Positions 52,764 to 61,695 of a DNA stretch of 64,000 nucleotides are shown here, one piece after another (position 1 is the stretch's first letter; every line of letters starts with the position of its first letter). The notes beneath the pieces were generated by a model. That model was not told the DNA's origin and ran no database searches. It worked only from the letters and a program-made list of their open reading frames with translations. The stretch comes from Lentzea flava. GTDB lineage: Bacteria > Actinomycetota > Actinomycetes > Mycobacteriales > Pseudonocardiaceae. The stretch covers positions 62,001 through 126,000 of the forward strand of contig NZ_BMRE01000010.1 of the NCBI RefSeq assembly GCF_014648475.1, read 5' to 3'. A program made the position numbers and the translations under genes.

Positions 52764-55598
52764 TTACCCCACCGAGACGGCACGGGCCCTGGCCAGCCGG
52801 GCCCTCACCCCGTCCGCCTCGGAGGCACCCAGCTCGGTGAACAACGCGAGCGCCCGCTGCCAGTGCGCCGCCGCTCCGGCCGCACCGAGCCGGTCGAACA
52901 CCGCCGCCAGCCGGTCGTGCGCCAGCGCCTGGTGGTACGGCGACACCGCGTCGCAGGCCACCGCCAGCGCCGTGCGGGCCGACGACAACGCGCCCTCGGT
53001 GTCACCGGTCTCCAGCAACGCCGTGGAGATGTCGACGTGGCAGGCCGCCTCACCGCACTGCTCGCCGACCTCGTGGTACATCCGCAGCGCGACCCTCAGC
53101 CAGGGCATCGCGTCGTCGAACCGCTGCGTCGCGAGGTACAGCAGCCCGAGGTGGTGGTGGGCGTTGGCCTCCGCCCACTTCGACCCGGCGATCCGCGAGA
53201 TCTCCATGGCCTCGCGGTAGTGCGCCTCCGCCTCGGCAGTCCTGCCCATGTCCTGCAGGGTGTCGGCCACCGTCGTCAGCGCGCGGGCCTGCTGGTGCAC
53301 GTCTCCCTTGCGGCGAGCCACCTCCAGCGCTCCGCGATGGGCGTGCAGGGCTTCCTCGTAGCGTTCCAGCTGCAGCAGGGCCACGCCCAGGTTGAACTGC
53401 ATGACGAACCGGGCGTCGTCGTCGTTCAGCGCGATCGCGGCCTGCAGTGCGGCTTCCGTGATGCGCAACGAGGTCTCGCGCTCGGTTCGCAGCCACAGGT
53501 AGCGCGACAACGTGTACGGCAGCTGCCAGGCGTGGACGTGCCAGCCCGTGGCGGCGGCGTGTTCCGTCGCGGCGATCAGGTTGGCGCGCTCGGTGTCGAA
53601 CCACGCCATCGCGTCCGCCGCACCCGACAGCGCGGGCACGTGGACCGGGCGGTGTTCCGGTGCCACGAGGACGCTGCCGCGGTTGATCGGGAGCATGCCG
53701 TCGGCCAGGTCGGCGCAGTGCAGGTAGTAGTCGAGCATGCGGCCGGTGGCGGCACGGCGTTCCGGTTCGGAGAGCTCGCCCGCCAGCGTCTTGGTGTAGA
53801 CGCGGACCAGGTCGTGGGCCACGTGACGGCCCGGTTCGCTGACGGACAGCAGGTTCGCGGCGGTCAGCGTGTCCAGGGCCCGCTGGGCCTCCGCCAGCCC
53901 GACGTCGCCCATCGCCGCGACCACGTGGGTGCTCAGGTCCGCGCCGGGGTGCAGGCCGATGATCGCCAGCAACCGGGACTCCACCGGCGGCAGCGCACGC
54001 CGTGACGCGTCCAGGGCGGCCCGCACGGTGCCCTCACCGTCCTCCAGGCCGAGTGCTGCCAGCCGGCCGTGCTCGTCCTGCAGTTCCTCGACCAGTTCGG
54101 CCACGCGCAAACGCGGGGACACGGCGAGCCGTGCGGCGGCGATGCGCAACGCGAGCGGCAGCCCGTCGCACAGCTCGGCCAGCTCGCGCAGTGCGTGCGT
54201 CTCGATGTCCGGACGGCCGGCGATGCGGCCCAGCACGTCCACGGCGGCGTCCTGGTCGAGCATGTCCAGCTCGATCAGCTTGGCCTCCACCTGGGCGACC
54301 AGACCGACCAGACGGCGGCGGGACGTCACCACGACGCACGACGGCGCGCCGGGCAGCAGCGGCAGGAGGTCGGCGGAGCTGCGGACGTTGTCGAGCATCA
54401 CGAGCATGCGGCGGTCGGCGAGCAACGTCCGCAGCAGCGCGGAGCGTTCGTCGACCGAGACGGGGGTGTCGCTCGCCGGAACGCCCAGCGCGCGCAGGAA
54501 CCGGTTGAGCACCTCGCCGATCTCCAGCGGCTCGCGGTTCGGGTCGTAGCCGTGCACGTCGACGTAGAGCTGGCCGTCGGGGAACTCCTCGCGCACGCGG
54601 TGCGACCAGTGCAGCGCGAGCGCCGTTTTGCCCACGCCCGCCGGGCCGGTCACCAGCAGCACCGGGCCGTCGTGAGCACGCAGCAGCGCGTCCATGTGCG
54701 CCAGCTCGGCGTCCCTGCCGATCAGCGCGACGGGAGCGCGCGGGAGCTGCGCGGGGATCGTCACGGGAGCGGGTTCCGGTGCGGCGGGCTGCGGAGGTAC
54801 GCGCACGGGCGCGCGTTCCGGCTCGGGGCTTTCACCCGCCAGCACGGCCTGGTGCACGCGGCGCAGTTCCGGCCCCGGCTCGACGCCCAGCTCCTCGATC
54901 AGCACGCGACGGGCCTCGCGGTAGGCGGCCAGCGCCTCCGCCTGGCGGCCGGCCTGGACCAACGCGCGCATCAGCAGCCCGTAGCCGCGTTCCCGCAACG
55001 GGTGGTCGACGACCATCGAGCTCAGCTGGGAGACCAGCTCAGGGCCCTGCCCGATCGCGAGCCCCAGCTCGGCGCGTTCCTCCAGCACCGCCAGCCGGCG
55101 TTCCACGAGACGGCCGCGTTCGACGTCGGCGAAAAGACCGGAGACACCGCCGAGGGGCTCGGCGCGGAACAACGCCAGTGCGTCGTCCAGTTCGACCGCC
55201 GCTCCAGCGAGATCGCCGGCCGCGCGCATGCGGTTCGCGAGCAGGACCTGACGTTCGAACACGTCGAGGTCCAGCGCGCCGGGCTCGACGCGCAACAGGT
55301 AGCCGTCGCCGACCGACGTCAGCAGCTCGGCGGGAGCCCGGCGAGCACGGGTCGGTTCGAGCGCGCGCCGCAGGCCGGCCACGTAGGTCTGGACCAAATT
55401 CACCGCACTCGAGGGCACGTTGTCGCCCCAGACGGCCTCGATGATCTGTCCGCGGCTGACCGGCGTGTTGCGCGCCAACAGCAGCACCGCGAGGACGGCG
55501 CGCTGCTTCGCCGCACCGAGATCAACCTCCTGACCTGCGCGAACGACTCGGAGTAGGCCGAGAACCTCGAACCGCAGGGGCTCCTCGCCGTGCGTCAC
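52764..55598 (-). CDS. AfsR/SARP-family regulator (BTAD, NB-ARC, TPR)
   Basis: 944 residues. The N-terminal OmpR-like DNA-binding domain contains RFEVLGLLRVVRAGQEVDLG and AVNLVQTYVAGLRRALEPTR. The BTAD domain runs to about residue 250 (LRERGYGLLMRALVQAGRQA, EALAAYREARRVLIEELGVE). The NB-ARC ATPase has VLLVTGPAGVGKTALALHWS and VMLDNVRSSADLLPLLPGA. The last 300 residues are TPR repeats (YEEALHAHRGALEVARRKGD, LGLLYLATQRFDDAMPWLRV). Proteins of this plan integrate signals to activate secondary metabolism. No biosynthetic cluster is within the window, so the target is unknown. The GTG start is set by homology. Confidence 0.93.
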   Translation of the reverse strand: MTHGEEPLRFEVLGLLRVVRAGQEVDLGAAKQRAVLAVLLLARNTPVSRGQIIEAVWGDNVPSSAVNLVQTYVAGLRRALEPTRARRAPAELLTSVGDGYLLRVEPGALDLDVFERQVLLANRMRAAGDLAGAAVELDDALALFRAEPLGGVSGLFADVERGRLVERRLAVLEERAELGLAIGQGPELVSQLSSMVVDHPLRERGYGLLMRALVQAGRQAEALAAYREARRVLIEELGVEPGPELRRVHQAVLAGESPEPERAPVRVPPQPAAPEPAPVTIPAQLPRAPVALIGRDAELAHMDALLRAHDGPVLLVTGPAGVGKTALALHWSHRVREEFPDGQLYVDVHGYDPNREPLEIGEVLNRFLRALGVPASDTPVSVDERSALLRTLLADRRMLVMLDNVRSSADLLPLLPGAPSCVVVTSRRRLVGLVAQVEAKLIELDMLDQDAAVDVLGRIAGRPDIETHALRELAELCDGLPLALRIAAARLAVSPRLRVAELVEELQDEHGRLAALGLEDGEGTVRAALDASRRALPPVESRLLAIIGLHPGADLSTHVVAAMGDVGLAEAQRALDTLTAANLLSVSEPGRHVAHDLVRVYTKTLAGELSEPERRAATGRMLDYYLHCADLADGMLPINRGSVLVAPEHRPVHVPALSGAADAMAWFDTERANLIAATEHAAATGWHVHAWQLPYTLSRYLWLRTERETSLRITEAALQAAIALNDDDARFVMQFNLGVALLQLERYEEALHAHRGALEVARRKGDVHQQARALTTVADTLQDMGRTAEAEAHYREAMEISRIAGSKWAEANAHHHLGLLYLATQRFDDAMPWLRVALRMYHEVGEQCGEAACHVDISTALLETGDTEGALSSARTALAVACDAVSPYHQALAHDRLAAVFDRLGAAGAAAHWQRALALFTELGASEADGVRARLARARAVSVG

Positions 55599-55870
55599 CG
55601 ACCTGTCCTTCGCCTGGTGGTCACCTGGAGCTTGAAGATCACTTCAGTCGGGCTCCAGTCGTGCTGTAGAAGGCATTCTTACGCTTAGCGTGTCCAACCA
55701 ACCACAGACGGCGAGATCAACGGAAACCGGAGATCGAGTAGTCGGAGCAGGTTGGACCGGACAGCGGAACACCCGCTGCTCCCCATGATCGACGTGGGTC
55801 GGCCGGCGTGCAAGGGGCATCCAGCCCGCGGCGGCGGAACGCCGGTCGGCCCACGTCCCCTTACCAAAGC
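55599..55870. other. Intergenic region upstream of the SARP gene
   Basis: 272 bases with no gene. The first part, before the SARP GTG, should hold its promoter, but no clear -35/-10 pair was found; TTACGCTTAGCGT near 55679 contains a short inverted repeat (ACGCT/AGCGT). Confidence 0.4.
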
Positions 55871-55907
55871 GCAGGGCCCCGGCTGACACACCCAGCCGGG
55901 GCCCTGC
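55871..55907 (-). terminator. Terminator of the HTH-DUF397 operon
   Basis: A perfect 15-bp stem (GCAGGGCCCCGGCTG and its complement), loop ACACACC, 13 bases after the DUF397 stop. Confidence 0.85.
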
Positions 55908-55919
55908 GAGTTTCGGTGA

Positions 55920-56138
55920 TCAGCTGACGAAAGAGCCGGTCTTCGCGGCGGCGAGGAAGGTCTCCCATCCCGCGTCGCCGAACCTCAACCGCGCCCCGTC
56001 CGCGTTCTTGCTGTCACGCACGGCCGCGCCGGACGAGACGAGCGCGATCTCCACGCACTCGGGTCCACCGGCGGACGAACGGCTGCTCTTGCGCCAACGC
56101 AAGCTTTCCACTGTCTGTTCACTCCCGGTCGCAGTCAC
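55920..56138 (-). CDS. DUF397 protein
   Basis: 72 residues. The DUF397 pattern is complete: LRWRKSSRSSAGGPECVEIA, VAVRDSKNADGARLRFGDAG-type core and the end WETFLAAAKTGSF. These small proteins are the partners of Scr1-like HTH/DUF5753 regulators in actinomycetes and may act as their antagonists. The GTG overlaps the stop of the regulator gene (GTGA), so the two are coupled. Confidence 0.92.
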   Translation of the reverse strand: MTATGSEQTVESLRWRKSSRSSAGGPECVEIALVSSGAAVRDSKNADGARLRFGDAGWETFLAAAKTGSFVS

Positions 56139-56983
56139 GCGAGAGTGCGAGCGATCTCAGTGATCAGGGTTGCCGATTCCCTCGGATTCAGGGCGGAGTT
56201 CACCAGACGCTCGAACATCTCGGCGTACCAATGGACGTCTGACTGTTGCTCCAGATAGACGCCGCTCCTAGTGCTTTCGATGTACACCACGTCGGGGTCG
56301 AGCTGCTCAGGGAAGCTCAGGATGACGAACGGGCCGTCCATCGCAGCATGACCACCGGCGCTGAACGGCACGACCTGCATCGTGACGTTCGGCAGTGCAC
56401 CGACCTCGAGGAGACGCGCCATCTGGGCGCGCATCACCCCGGTGCCGCCGACGAGCCTGCGCAGGGCCGCCTCGTCGATCACGACGTGCAGGCGCAACGG
56501 GTCGTCTTCGCTCAGCAAGGCCTGCCGCGCCTTGCGCAACCGGACTCGCCGGTCGATCTCCGCGGTGCTCGAGTCGGGCAGCACCTGGGAGATCAACGCC
56601 CTCGTGTACGCCTCGCACTGCAGCAGGCCGGGGATCATCAGCCCCTGGTAGGTCCTGATCGAGTCGGCGTCGGCCTCGTACCCCACGTAACGACCGGGCA
56701 CGATGTCACCGAACTCGTCCCACCACGCCTTGCGGCGGGCCTCCCTGGCCAGCTGGACCAGTTCGTCGAGGGTGGCGCGGTCCGCACCGTAGGCGGTGAG
56801 CATGTCCCGCACGTCGCGCGGGCTCACCCCCACCCGTCCCGTCTCGATGCGGCTGATCTTGGAGGCCGAGCACTCCAGCCGCTCGCCCACCTCCTCGATC
56901 GTCAGCTCGGCCGCTTCGCGCAGTCGCCTGAGCTCGCTCACGAGCCGTCGCTTGCGCAGGGTCGGGCTGCTACCCCGTGGCAT
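56135..56983 (-). CDS. Scr1-like XRE regulator (HTH + DUF5753)
   Basis: 282 residues. The N-terminal HTH is LRRLREAAELTIEEVGERLE with CSASKISRIETGRVGVSPRD. The DUF5753 body has KAWWDEFGDIVPGRYVGYEA, YQGLMIPGLLQCEAYTRALI, VVIDEAALRRLVGGTGVMRA, VTMQVVPFSAGGHAAMDGPF and the end ESATLITEIARTLA. The ATG at 56983 is chosen for AGGAGG five bases upstream. It is an intact counterpart to the broken homologue at 7816-8616. It is coupled to DUF397 downstream and diverges from a small Cys-motif gene at 57132. Confidence 0.92.
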   Translation of the reverse strand: MPRGSSPTLRKRRLVSELRRLREAAELTIEEVGERLECSASKISRIETGRVGVSPRDVRDMLTAYGADRATLDELVQLAREARRKAWWDEFGDIVPGRYVGYEADADSIRTYQGLMIPGLLQCEAYTRALISQVLPDSSTAEIDRRVRLRKARQALLSEDDPLRLHVVIDEAALRRLVGGTGVMRAQMARLLEVGALPNVTMQVVPFSAGGHAAMDGPFVILSFPEQLDPDVVYIESTRSGVYLEQQSDVHWYAEMFERLVNSALNPRESATLITEIARTLA

Positions 56984-57131
56984 CCACACCTCCTGGTCGC
57001 ATCTCAGTTTGAGAGCAAAGGAGGCGGTCGCAAAGGGACGTCATCCATTCGTGTACTGCAACTTGCAGATCTCATATGGACCAGGACAGTCTGCATGGGT
57101 TGCTTACGCACGGACTGGAGCTCTGAGCCTG

Positions 57132-57449
57132 ATGGCCGTCACGGTGTTCAGCCAACTGGACAAGTCGCTGCACTCACACCTGGCCACACTCACCGATCTC
57201 GCCCAGCACGGCGACGACCAGACCGCCCTCGTGCTCGCCAGGGTAGAGCTGCCGAGGGTGGTTGCGGTGGTCAAGGCGTTGCTGGACGAGCACCAGCCCG
57301 ACGAGCACGGCCGGTGCGCGACCTGCAAGCGCGGCTGGTTCTCCCGCAGGCTGCCCGCACCGTGCCGTGCTTACCTCTCGGCGCAGCTGATCCTCACCGT
57401 GGTGGGCCAGGAGACTTCGCACGGCAAGCACCTGCGCTCGGTCGGCTGA
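57132..57449 (+). CDS. Small protein with a Cys motif, divergent from the Scr1-like regulator
   Basis: 105 residues. The N-terminal two-thirds are helical (LHSHLATLTDLAQHGDDQTA, LVLARVELPRVVAVVKALLD). Then HGRCATCKRGWFSRRLPAPC supplies CxxC and a third Cys that could bind zinc. Similar small proteins occur beside Scr1/DUF397 genes in related genera, as far as I recall, but no function is known. The start is uncertain: the frame is open upstream and the ATG has only GGAG at 13 bases. Confidence 0.6.
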   Translation: MAVTVFSQLDKSLHSHLATLTDLAQHGDDQTALVLARVELPRVVAVVKALLDEHQPDEHGRCATCKRGWFSRRLPAPCRAYLSAQLILTVVGQETSHGKHLRSVG

Positions 57450-57489
57450 ATTCCGAAACTCGATAGTTCTTCAAGTTCCGTCCTGACCT

Positions 57490-57523
57490 GGGCCGGCTCC
57501 GCACCCCCGACCGGAGCCGGCCC
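57490..57523 (+). terminator. Terminator of the small Cys-motif gene
   Basis: A perfect 12-bp stem (GGGCCGGCTCCG with its complement) with a 10-base loop, followed by GTCTTCTTC. Confidence 0.75.
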
Positions 57524-57793
57524 GTCTTCTTCATCACCTCGCGTGACGTTACCGGGCAAGATCAACACGGTTGGCTGAAACATCTGCCACAGCAGCGATT
57601 CCGCCGTCATCATGGTGGCGACGCGGCCTGATCGAGACCCGATGCCTGTGCCGACACGGAGGTGTTCCCGTGCCGACCCCGCATGACCGCGCCGACGCGC
57701 TCGCCGCAGTTCGGCCGCGCCGCATGCTGCCCTTACGGCGCTCCTAGCGAACTCCCCTTCCCCCCTCGCTCTGTGCTGCGCGCACAGGGCCAT

Positions 57794-57835
57794 GCCGCAT
57801 TTCCAGGGCCGCATTTCCAGGGCCGCATTTCCCTG
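57794..57835. repeat. Three 14-bp direct repeats before the SulP-carbonic anhydrase gene
   Basis: GCCGCATTTCCAGG occurs at 57794 and 57808, and a near copy (GCCGCATTTCCCTGG) begins at 57822. They lie 30-70 bases before the GTG at 57867, within the 417-base gap that starts at 57450, so they may be activator sites. The rest of the gap holds only the preceding terminator and no gene. Confidence 0.6.
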
Positions 57836-57866
57836 GGCCGCTGTTCCACGAAAGGAAAACGTTGCT

Positions 57867-60080
57867 GTGAACCATCTGCAGAAGTCCGACGCCGGCGATC
57901 ACACCCCGCACGGTCCACCGGTGGTCCTCCGGCACGACCTGCCGGCGAGCTTCGTGCTGTTCCTGATCTCGATCCCGTTGTCGCTCGGGATCGCGCACGC
58001 CACCGGCGCGCCGTTGATGGCGGGCATCATCTCCGCCGTCGTCGGCGGTGTGGTGGTCGGCGCGCTCAGCGGAGCGCCGTTGCAGATCAGCGGGCCCGGC
58101 ACCGGGCTCGTGGTGATCGTGGCCGGGCTGGTGGCGCAGTTCGGCTGGGCGGCCACGGCGGCGATCACGCTGGCCGCGGGGGTGCTGCAGGTCGCGCTGG
58201 GGCTCACCGGGATCAGCCGTCTGGTGATGTCGCTGTCTCCCGCCGTGGTGCACGGCATGCTCGCGGGCATCGGCATCTCGATCGCCGTCGGGCAGCTCGT
58301 GGTGGTGCTGGGCGGGACGGCGCTGTCGTCGGTGCCGGAGAACCTCGCGCTGCTGCCGGGCGAACTGGCCAGCTCGCAGGTCGGGTCGCTGATGACCGGT
58401 GCCGTCGCCATCGCGGCCTTGCTGCTGTGGCCACGGGTTCCGCGCGTGTCCCTGGTGCCCGCGCCGCTGGTCGCGGTCGGAGCGGCGACGCTGCTGGCGT
58501 CCGTGCTGAAGCTCGACGTCGCGCGCGTCGACCTGCCGGAGAGCCACGCGCTGGTGTTCCCGCAGATGCCGCAGGGCAGCGTCGGTGCGGTGGCCACGGC
58601 CATCGTCACCGTCGCACTGGTGGCGAGCATGGAGTCGTTGCTGTCGGCGGTCGCGACCGACCGGTTGCACGACGGGCCGCGAGCCAGGCTGGACAAGGAG
58701 CTCATCGCGCAGGGCACCGGCAACGTGGTCGCCGGGGCGCTGGGCGGGCTGCCGATCAGCGGCGGGCTCGCCCGCAGCTCCACGAACGTCGCGGCGGGCG
58801 CGAAGACCCGGTACAGCGCGATCCTGCAGGGCGTGTGGATCGCCGTGGCGGTGCTGGCGTTCCCCGCCGTGCTGGAGCTGATCCCGTTGGCCGCGCTGGC
58901 GGGCGTGCTGCTCGTCGTCGGCCTGAAGCTCGTGTCGGTGGACCGGATGCGGACGCTGTGGCGGCACCGGGAGTTCCTGGTGTACGCGGCGACCGTGCTC
59001 GGGGTCGTCCTCTTCGGACTGCTGGAGGGCGTGGTCGTCGGGCTCGCCATCGCGCTGCTGCGCGCGTTGTACCGGTTGACGCACTGCTCGGTGCGTGTCG
59101 AGGGAAACCGGGTGTGCGTGCGGGGATCGTTGGTGTTCCTCGGGGTCGGGCGGCTCGTGCGTGAGCTGCGGCGGCTCCCGCTGGGCCAGGACGTGGTGCT
59201 GGAGCTGCACATCGACTACCTGGACCACGCGTCGTACGAGGCGATCAACGACTGGCGCGAGGGTTACGAACGGCTCGGCGGGCACGTGCGCGTCGACGAG
59301 GTGCACGACACCTGGTACGACCGGGCGAACCAGGGCAAGCCGGGGCGGCGCAAGACGTTGCCGGGGCCGTTGCCCCGCTGGTTCGCGCCGTGGTCGCACT
59401 GGCAGGGCGAGCCGAGCTCGGTGACGCTTCCCGCACAACGGTCCTCGGCCGAGAGCGATCCGATGATCCTGGGAATGCACGAGTTCGAGCTGCGGTCGGC
59501 GCCGTTGGTGCGGCCGTTCCTGCACGAGCTGGCGCTGCGCGGGCAACAGCCGCAGCAGCTGTTCATCACCTGCGCGGACTCCCGCGTGGTGCCGAACCTG
59601 ATCACCACGTCCGGTCCTGGCGACCTCTTCTGCGTGCGCAACATCGGCAACCTGGTGCCGATGGCCTCGGCGGAGGACAGGTCCGTCGGCGCGGCGATCG
59701 AGTTCGCGGTCGAGGTGCTGAACGTCGGCTCGATCGTCGTGTGTGGACACTCCGACTGCGGCGCGATGAAGGCGCTGGTGAAGGGCTCCGCCGCGCGCGG
59801 CACGCACCTGCACTCGTGGCTGCGCAACGCGGAACCGTCGCTGATCCGGTTCCACGCGCCCACGTCGCCCGCTTGCGCGGATCTGCCGGTGGCCGACCGG
59901 CTCGCCGTGGCGAACGTCGCGCAGCAACTGGACAACCTGCTCGGCTACCCGAGCGTGCGGGAGGCGATCGCGGCGGGCACGTTGACGTTGAAGGGCATGT
60001 ACTTCGACATCTCGAACGCCCGCGTCTACCTGGTCGATCCCGACCGCAACGGCCTGGAGCCCGTTCCCTCCCCCGCCTGA
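57867..60080 (+). CDS. SulP-type anion transporter fused to a beta-carbonic anhydrase
   Basis: 737 residues. The first 430 form a SulP membrane domain of about 11 helices: VLRHDLPASFVLFLISIPLS, GAPLQISGPGTGLVVIVAGL, VVAGALGGLPISGGLARSST and LLVVGLKLVSVDRMRTLWRH. A STAS-like domain follows (GSLVFLGVGRLVRELRRLPL, LELHIDYLDHASYEAINDW). From about residue 540 comes a beta-carbonic anhydrase with zinc ligands in FITCADSRVVPN and VVCGHSDCGAMKAL and active-site VRNIGNLVP. It likely imports bicarbonate (or another anion) and converts it to CO2 inside. The GTG at 57867 is chosen with AAAGGAAA upstream. Confidence 0.92.
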   Translation: MNHLQKSDAGDHTPHGPPVVLRHDLPASFVLFLISIPLSLGIAHATGAPLMAGIISAVVGGVVVGALSGAPLQISGPGTGLVVIVAGLVAQFGWAATAAITLAAGVLQVALGLTGISRLVMSLSPAVVHGMLAGIGISIAVGQLVVVLGGTALSSVPENLALLPGELASSQVGSLMTGAVAIAALLLWPRVPRVSLVPAPLVAVGAATLLASVLKLDVARVDLPESHALVFPQMPQGSVGAVATAIVTVALVASMESLLSAVATDRLHDGPRARLDKELIAQGTGNVVAGALGGLPISGGLARSSTNVAAGAKTRYSAILQGVWIAVAVLAFPAVLELIPLAALAGVLLVVGLKLVSVDRMRTLWRHREFLVYAATVLGVVLFGLLEGVVVGLAIALLRALYRLTHCSVRVEGNRVCVRGSLVFLGVGRLVRELRRLPLGQDVVLELHIDYLDHASYEAINDWREGYERLGGHVRVDEVHDTWYDRANQGKPGRRKTLPGPLPRWFAPWSHWQGEPSSVTLPAQRSSAESDPMILGMHEFELRSAPLVRPFLHELALRGQQPQQLFITCADSRVVPNLITTSGPGDLFCVRNIGNLVPMASAEDRSVGAAIEFAVEVLNVGSIVVCGHSDCGAMKALVKGSAARGTHLHSWLRNAEPSLIRFHAPTSPACADLPVADRLAVANVAQQLDNLLGYPSVREAIAAGTLTLKGMYFDISNARVYLVDPDRNGLEPVPSPA

Positions 60081-60085
60081 AAACG

Positions 60086-60132
60086 ATGAACGGCGCATTT
60101 GTTCACCTGAGGTGGACAAATGCGCCGTTCAT
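60086..60132. terminator. Bidirectional terminator, 22-bp stem
   Basis: Arms 60086-60107 and 60111-60132 pair over 22 bp with a single G-U and a TGA loop, between the convergent transporter and dacB genes. Confidence 0.85.
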
Positions 60133-60150
60133 CGCAAAGCAGTTCGGGAC

Positions 60151-61695
60151 CTAGCAGGTACCGATCCACGAGCACTCGACGTCGTAGCGCTCCTTGGCGG
60201 GGACCTTCTTGCGGTCCTGTGCCGGAGCCTTGCGCTGCTGCGGCACCGACTCGACCTTCGGCGTGGCCATGGTGGTGGTCGCGCCGTCGGACGCCAGGCG
60301 GACGGCGATCTTGTCCTCGATCGTCTTGGGGCTGAACCACAGCACCAGGTTGTTCTGCACGATCGAGAACACCAGCTGCCGGCCGGTCTGCGTGGTGACG
60401 TAGCCGGTCAGCGCCGAGACACCGGACATCGACCCGGTCTTGGCCTGCACGTTGCCCTCGGCCTTGGTGCCCTTCATCCGGTTCACCAGGGTGCCGTCGC
60501 GACCGGCGACCGGCAGCGACGCCGACCAGGTGCCGAACCACGGCCTGGTCTTCCCCTTGATCAGCACGGACGTCAGGTCGTCCGGCGAGATCTCGTCCAT
60601 CCTGGACATGCCGGAACCGTCGAAGATCTCGACCCAGTTCGGGTCGATGCCGAGCCCGGCCCACTTGCGGCTGAGCTGGTTGACGCCGTTGGTGAACGAG
60701 CCACCAGCCGACTTGACCAGCACCTCGGCCAGCATGTTGTTGCTGTTCTTGAGCAACGGGTTGATCAGCTGCCCGAGCGTCATCGACTCGTCGGACGCGA
60801 GAACCGCGGCACCCTGCGGCGCCGCGCCCCTGCGCACCCCGCCCTGGACCTGGATCCCGTTCTGCTCCAACGCCTTGCGGAACACCGACCCGACCAGGCC
60901 GGTCGGATCCTTGACGGTGGACAGCGCCGTCGTCTCGACCCAGGTCGAACCGCTGACCTTGATCACGTTCGTGCCGTGCTCGCGCTCGACGCTGATCCCG
61001 GCGTCACCGTTGGTGGTCGCCGTGTTCTGGATCTGCACCTGGTCGTTCGCCGGCTCGACGCTCACCTGGACCGGGTCACCGGTCGCGGCACCCGGCTTGA
61101 CGCGCACGACCACCGTGCCGGCGCTGAACTTCGCGTCCGGCGACAGCGTCAGCGCCGACGTCTCCGCGCTGTACGAGTACGGCTCGTCGTCCCACGCCCA
61201 GCCCAGACCGTAGGGCTGGGAGTCGAACGCCGTGTCGTCGAGCACGAGCGCGCCGCTGATCGTCGTGACACCGCTGTTCTTCAACGTGGCCGCCAGCGCC
61301 TGGTAGCGCGAGGCGGACATCGTCGGGTCGCCGGTGCCGCGCAGAACCAGGTCACCGTTCAGGGTCGACCCGTTCCTGGCACCCGACGACTTCAGCTCGG
61401 TCTTCCACCGGTAGTCCGGTCCGAGCAGGTCGAGCGCCGCCGCCGTGGTGAGGACCTTCAGGTTCGAGCCCACCTGCGAGCGCCTGCCACCGGACCTGGT
61501 GTAGACGACCTCACCGGTGTTGGCGTCCCGCACCGTGACGCCGATGTCGGCGCCCTGAAGCCCGGGGTCGGCGAGGATGGCGTCGAGATCACGAGTCAGT
61601 GCCTCGTTGCCTGCCGCCACCGCGCCGCCGCCGCTGGACGTCAGGGTCACCCCTGCCGCCACAGCGACGACCGCCCCCAGTACACGAAATTTCAC
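60151..61695 (-). CDS. dacB: D-alanyl-D-alanine carboxypeptidase/endopeptidase (PBP4, peptidase S13)
   Basis: 514 residues. Signal peptide: MKFRVLGAVVAVAAGVTLTS. Catalytic SxxK in GSNLKVLTTAAALDLL, second motif SNN in LLKNSNNMLAEVLVKSAG, and KTG in NVQAKTGSMSGVSALTGYV. It trims or opens peptidoglycan cross-links outside the membrane. The basic C-terminal tail (RKAPAQDRKKVPAKER) ends with two Cys (CSWIGTC). The GTG start overlaps the gnd stop (GTGA) with AGAGGTGG upstream, so it is coupled to gnd, an unusual pairing of central metabolism with cell wall. Confidence 0.93.
   Translation of the reverse strand: MKFRVLGAVVAVAAGVTLTSSGGGAVAAGNEALTRDLDAILADPGLQGADIGVTVRDANTGEVVYTRSGGRRSQVGSNLKVLTTAAALDLLGPDYRWKTELKSSGARNGSTLNGDLVLRGTGDPTMSASRYQALAATLKNSGVTTISGALVLDDTAFDSQPYGLGWAWDDEPYSYSAETSALTLSPDAKFSAGTVVVRVKPGAATGDPVQVSVEPANDQVQIQNTATTNGDAGISVEREHGTNVIKVSGSTWVETTALSTVKDPTGLVGSVFRKALEQNGIQVQGGVRRGAAPQGAAVLASDESMTLGQLINPLLKNSNNMLAEVLVKSAGGSFTNGVNQLSRKWAGLGIDPNWVEIFDGSGMSRMDEISPDDLTSVLIKGKTRPWFGTWSASLPVAGRDGTLVNRMKGTKAEGNVQAKTGSMSGVSALTGYVTTQTGRQLVFSIVQNNLVLWFSPKTIEDKIAVRLASDGATTTMATPKVESVPQQRKAPAQDRKKVPAKERYDVECSWIGTC

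Noticed and set aside
49544-55598. Edge of an antibiotic biosynthetic cluster
   Set aside because: Neither side contains synthase, tailoring or resistance genes beyond a generic ABC exporter.
57662-57866. Cysteine-containing leader peptide before the SulP gene
   Set aside because: Only one Cys-Cys pair in a long frame without a stop or ribosome site near the gene; not like known cysteine attenuators.
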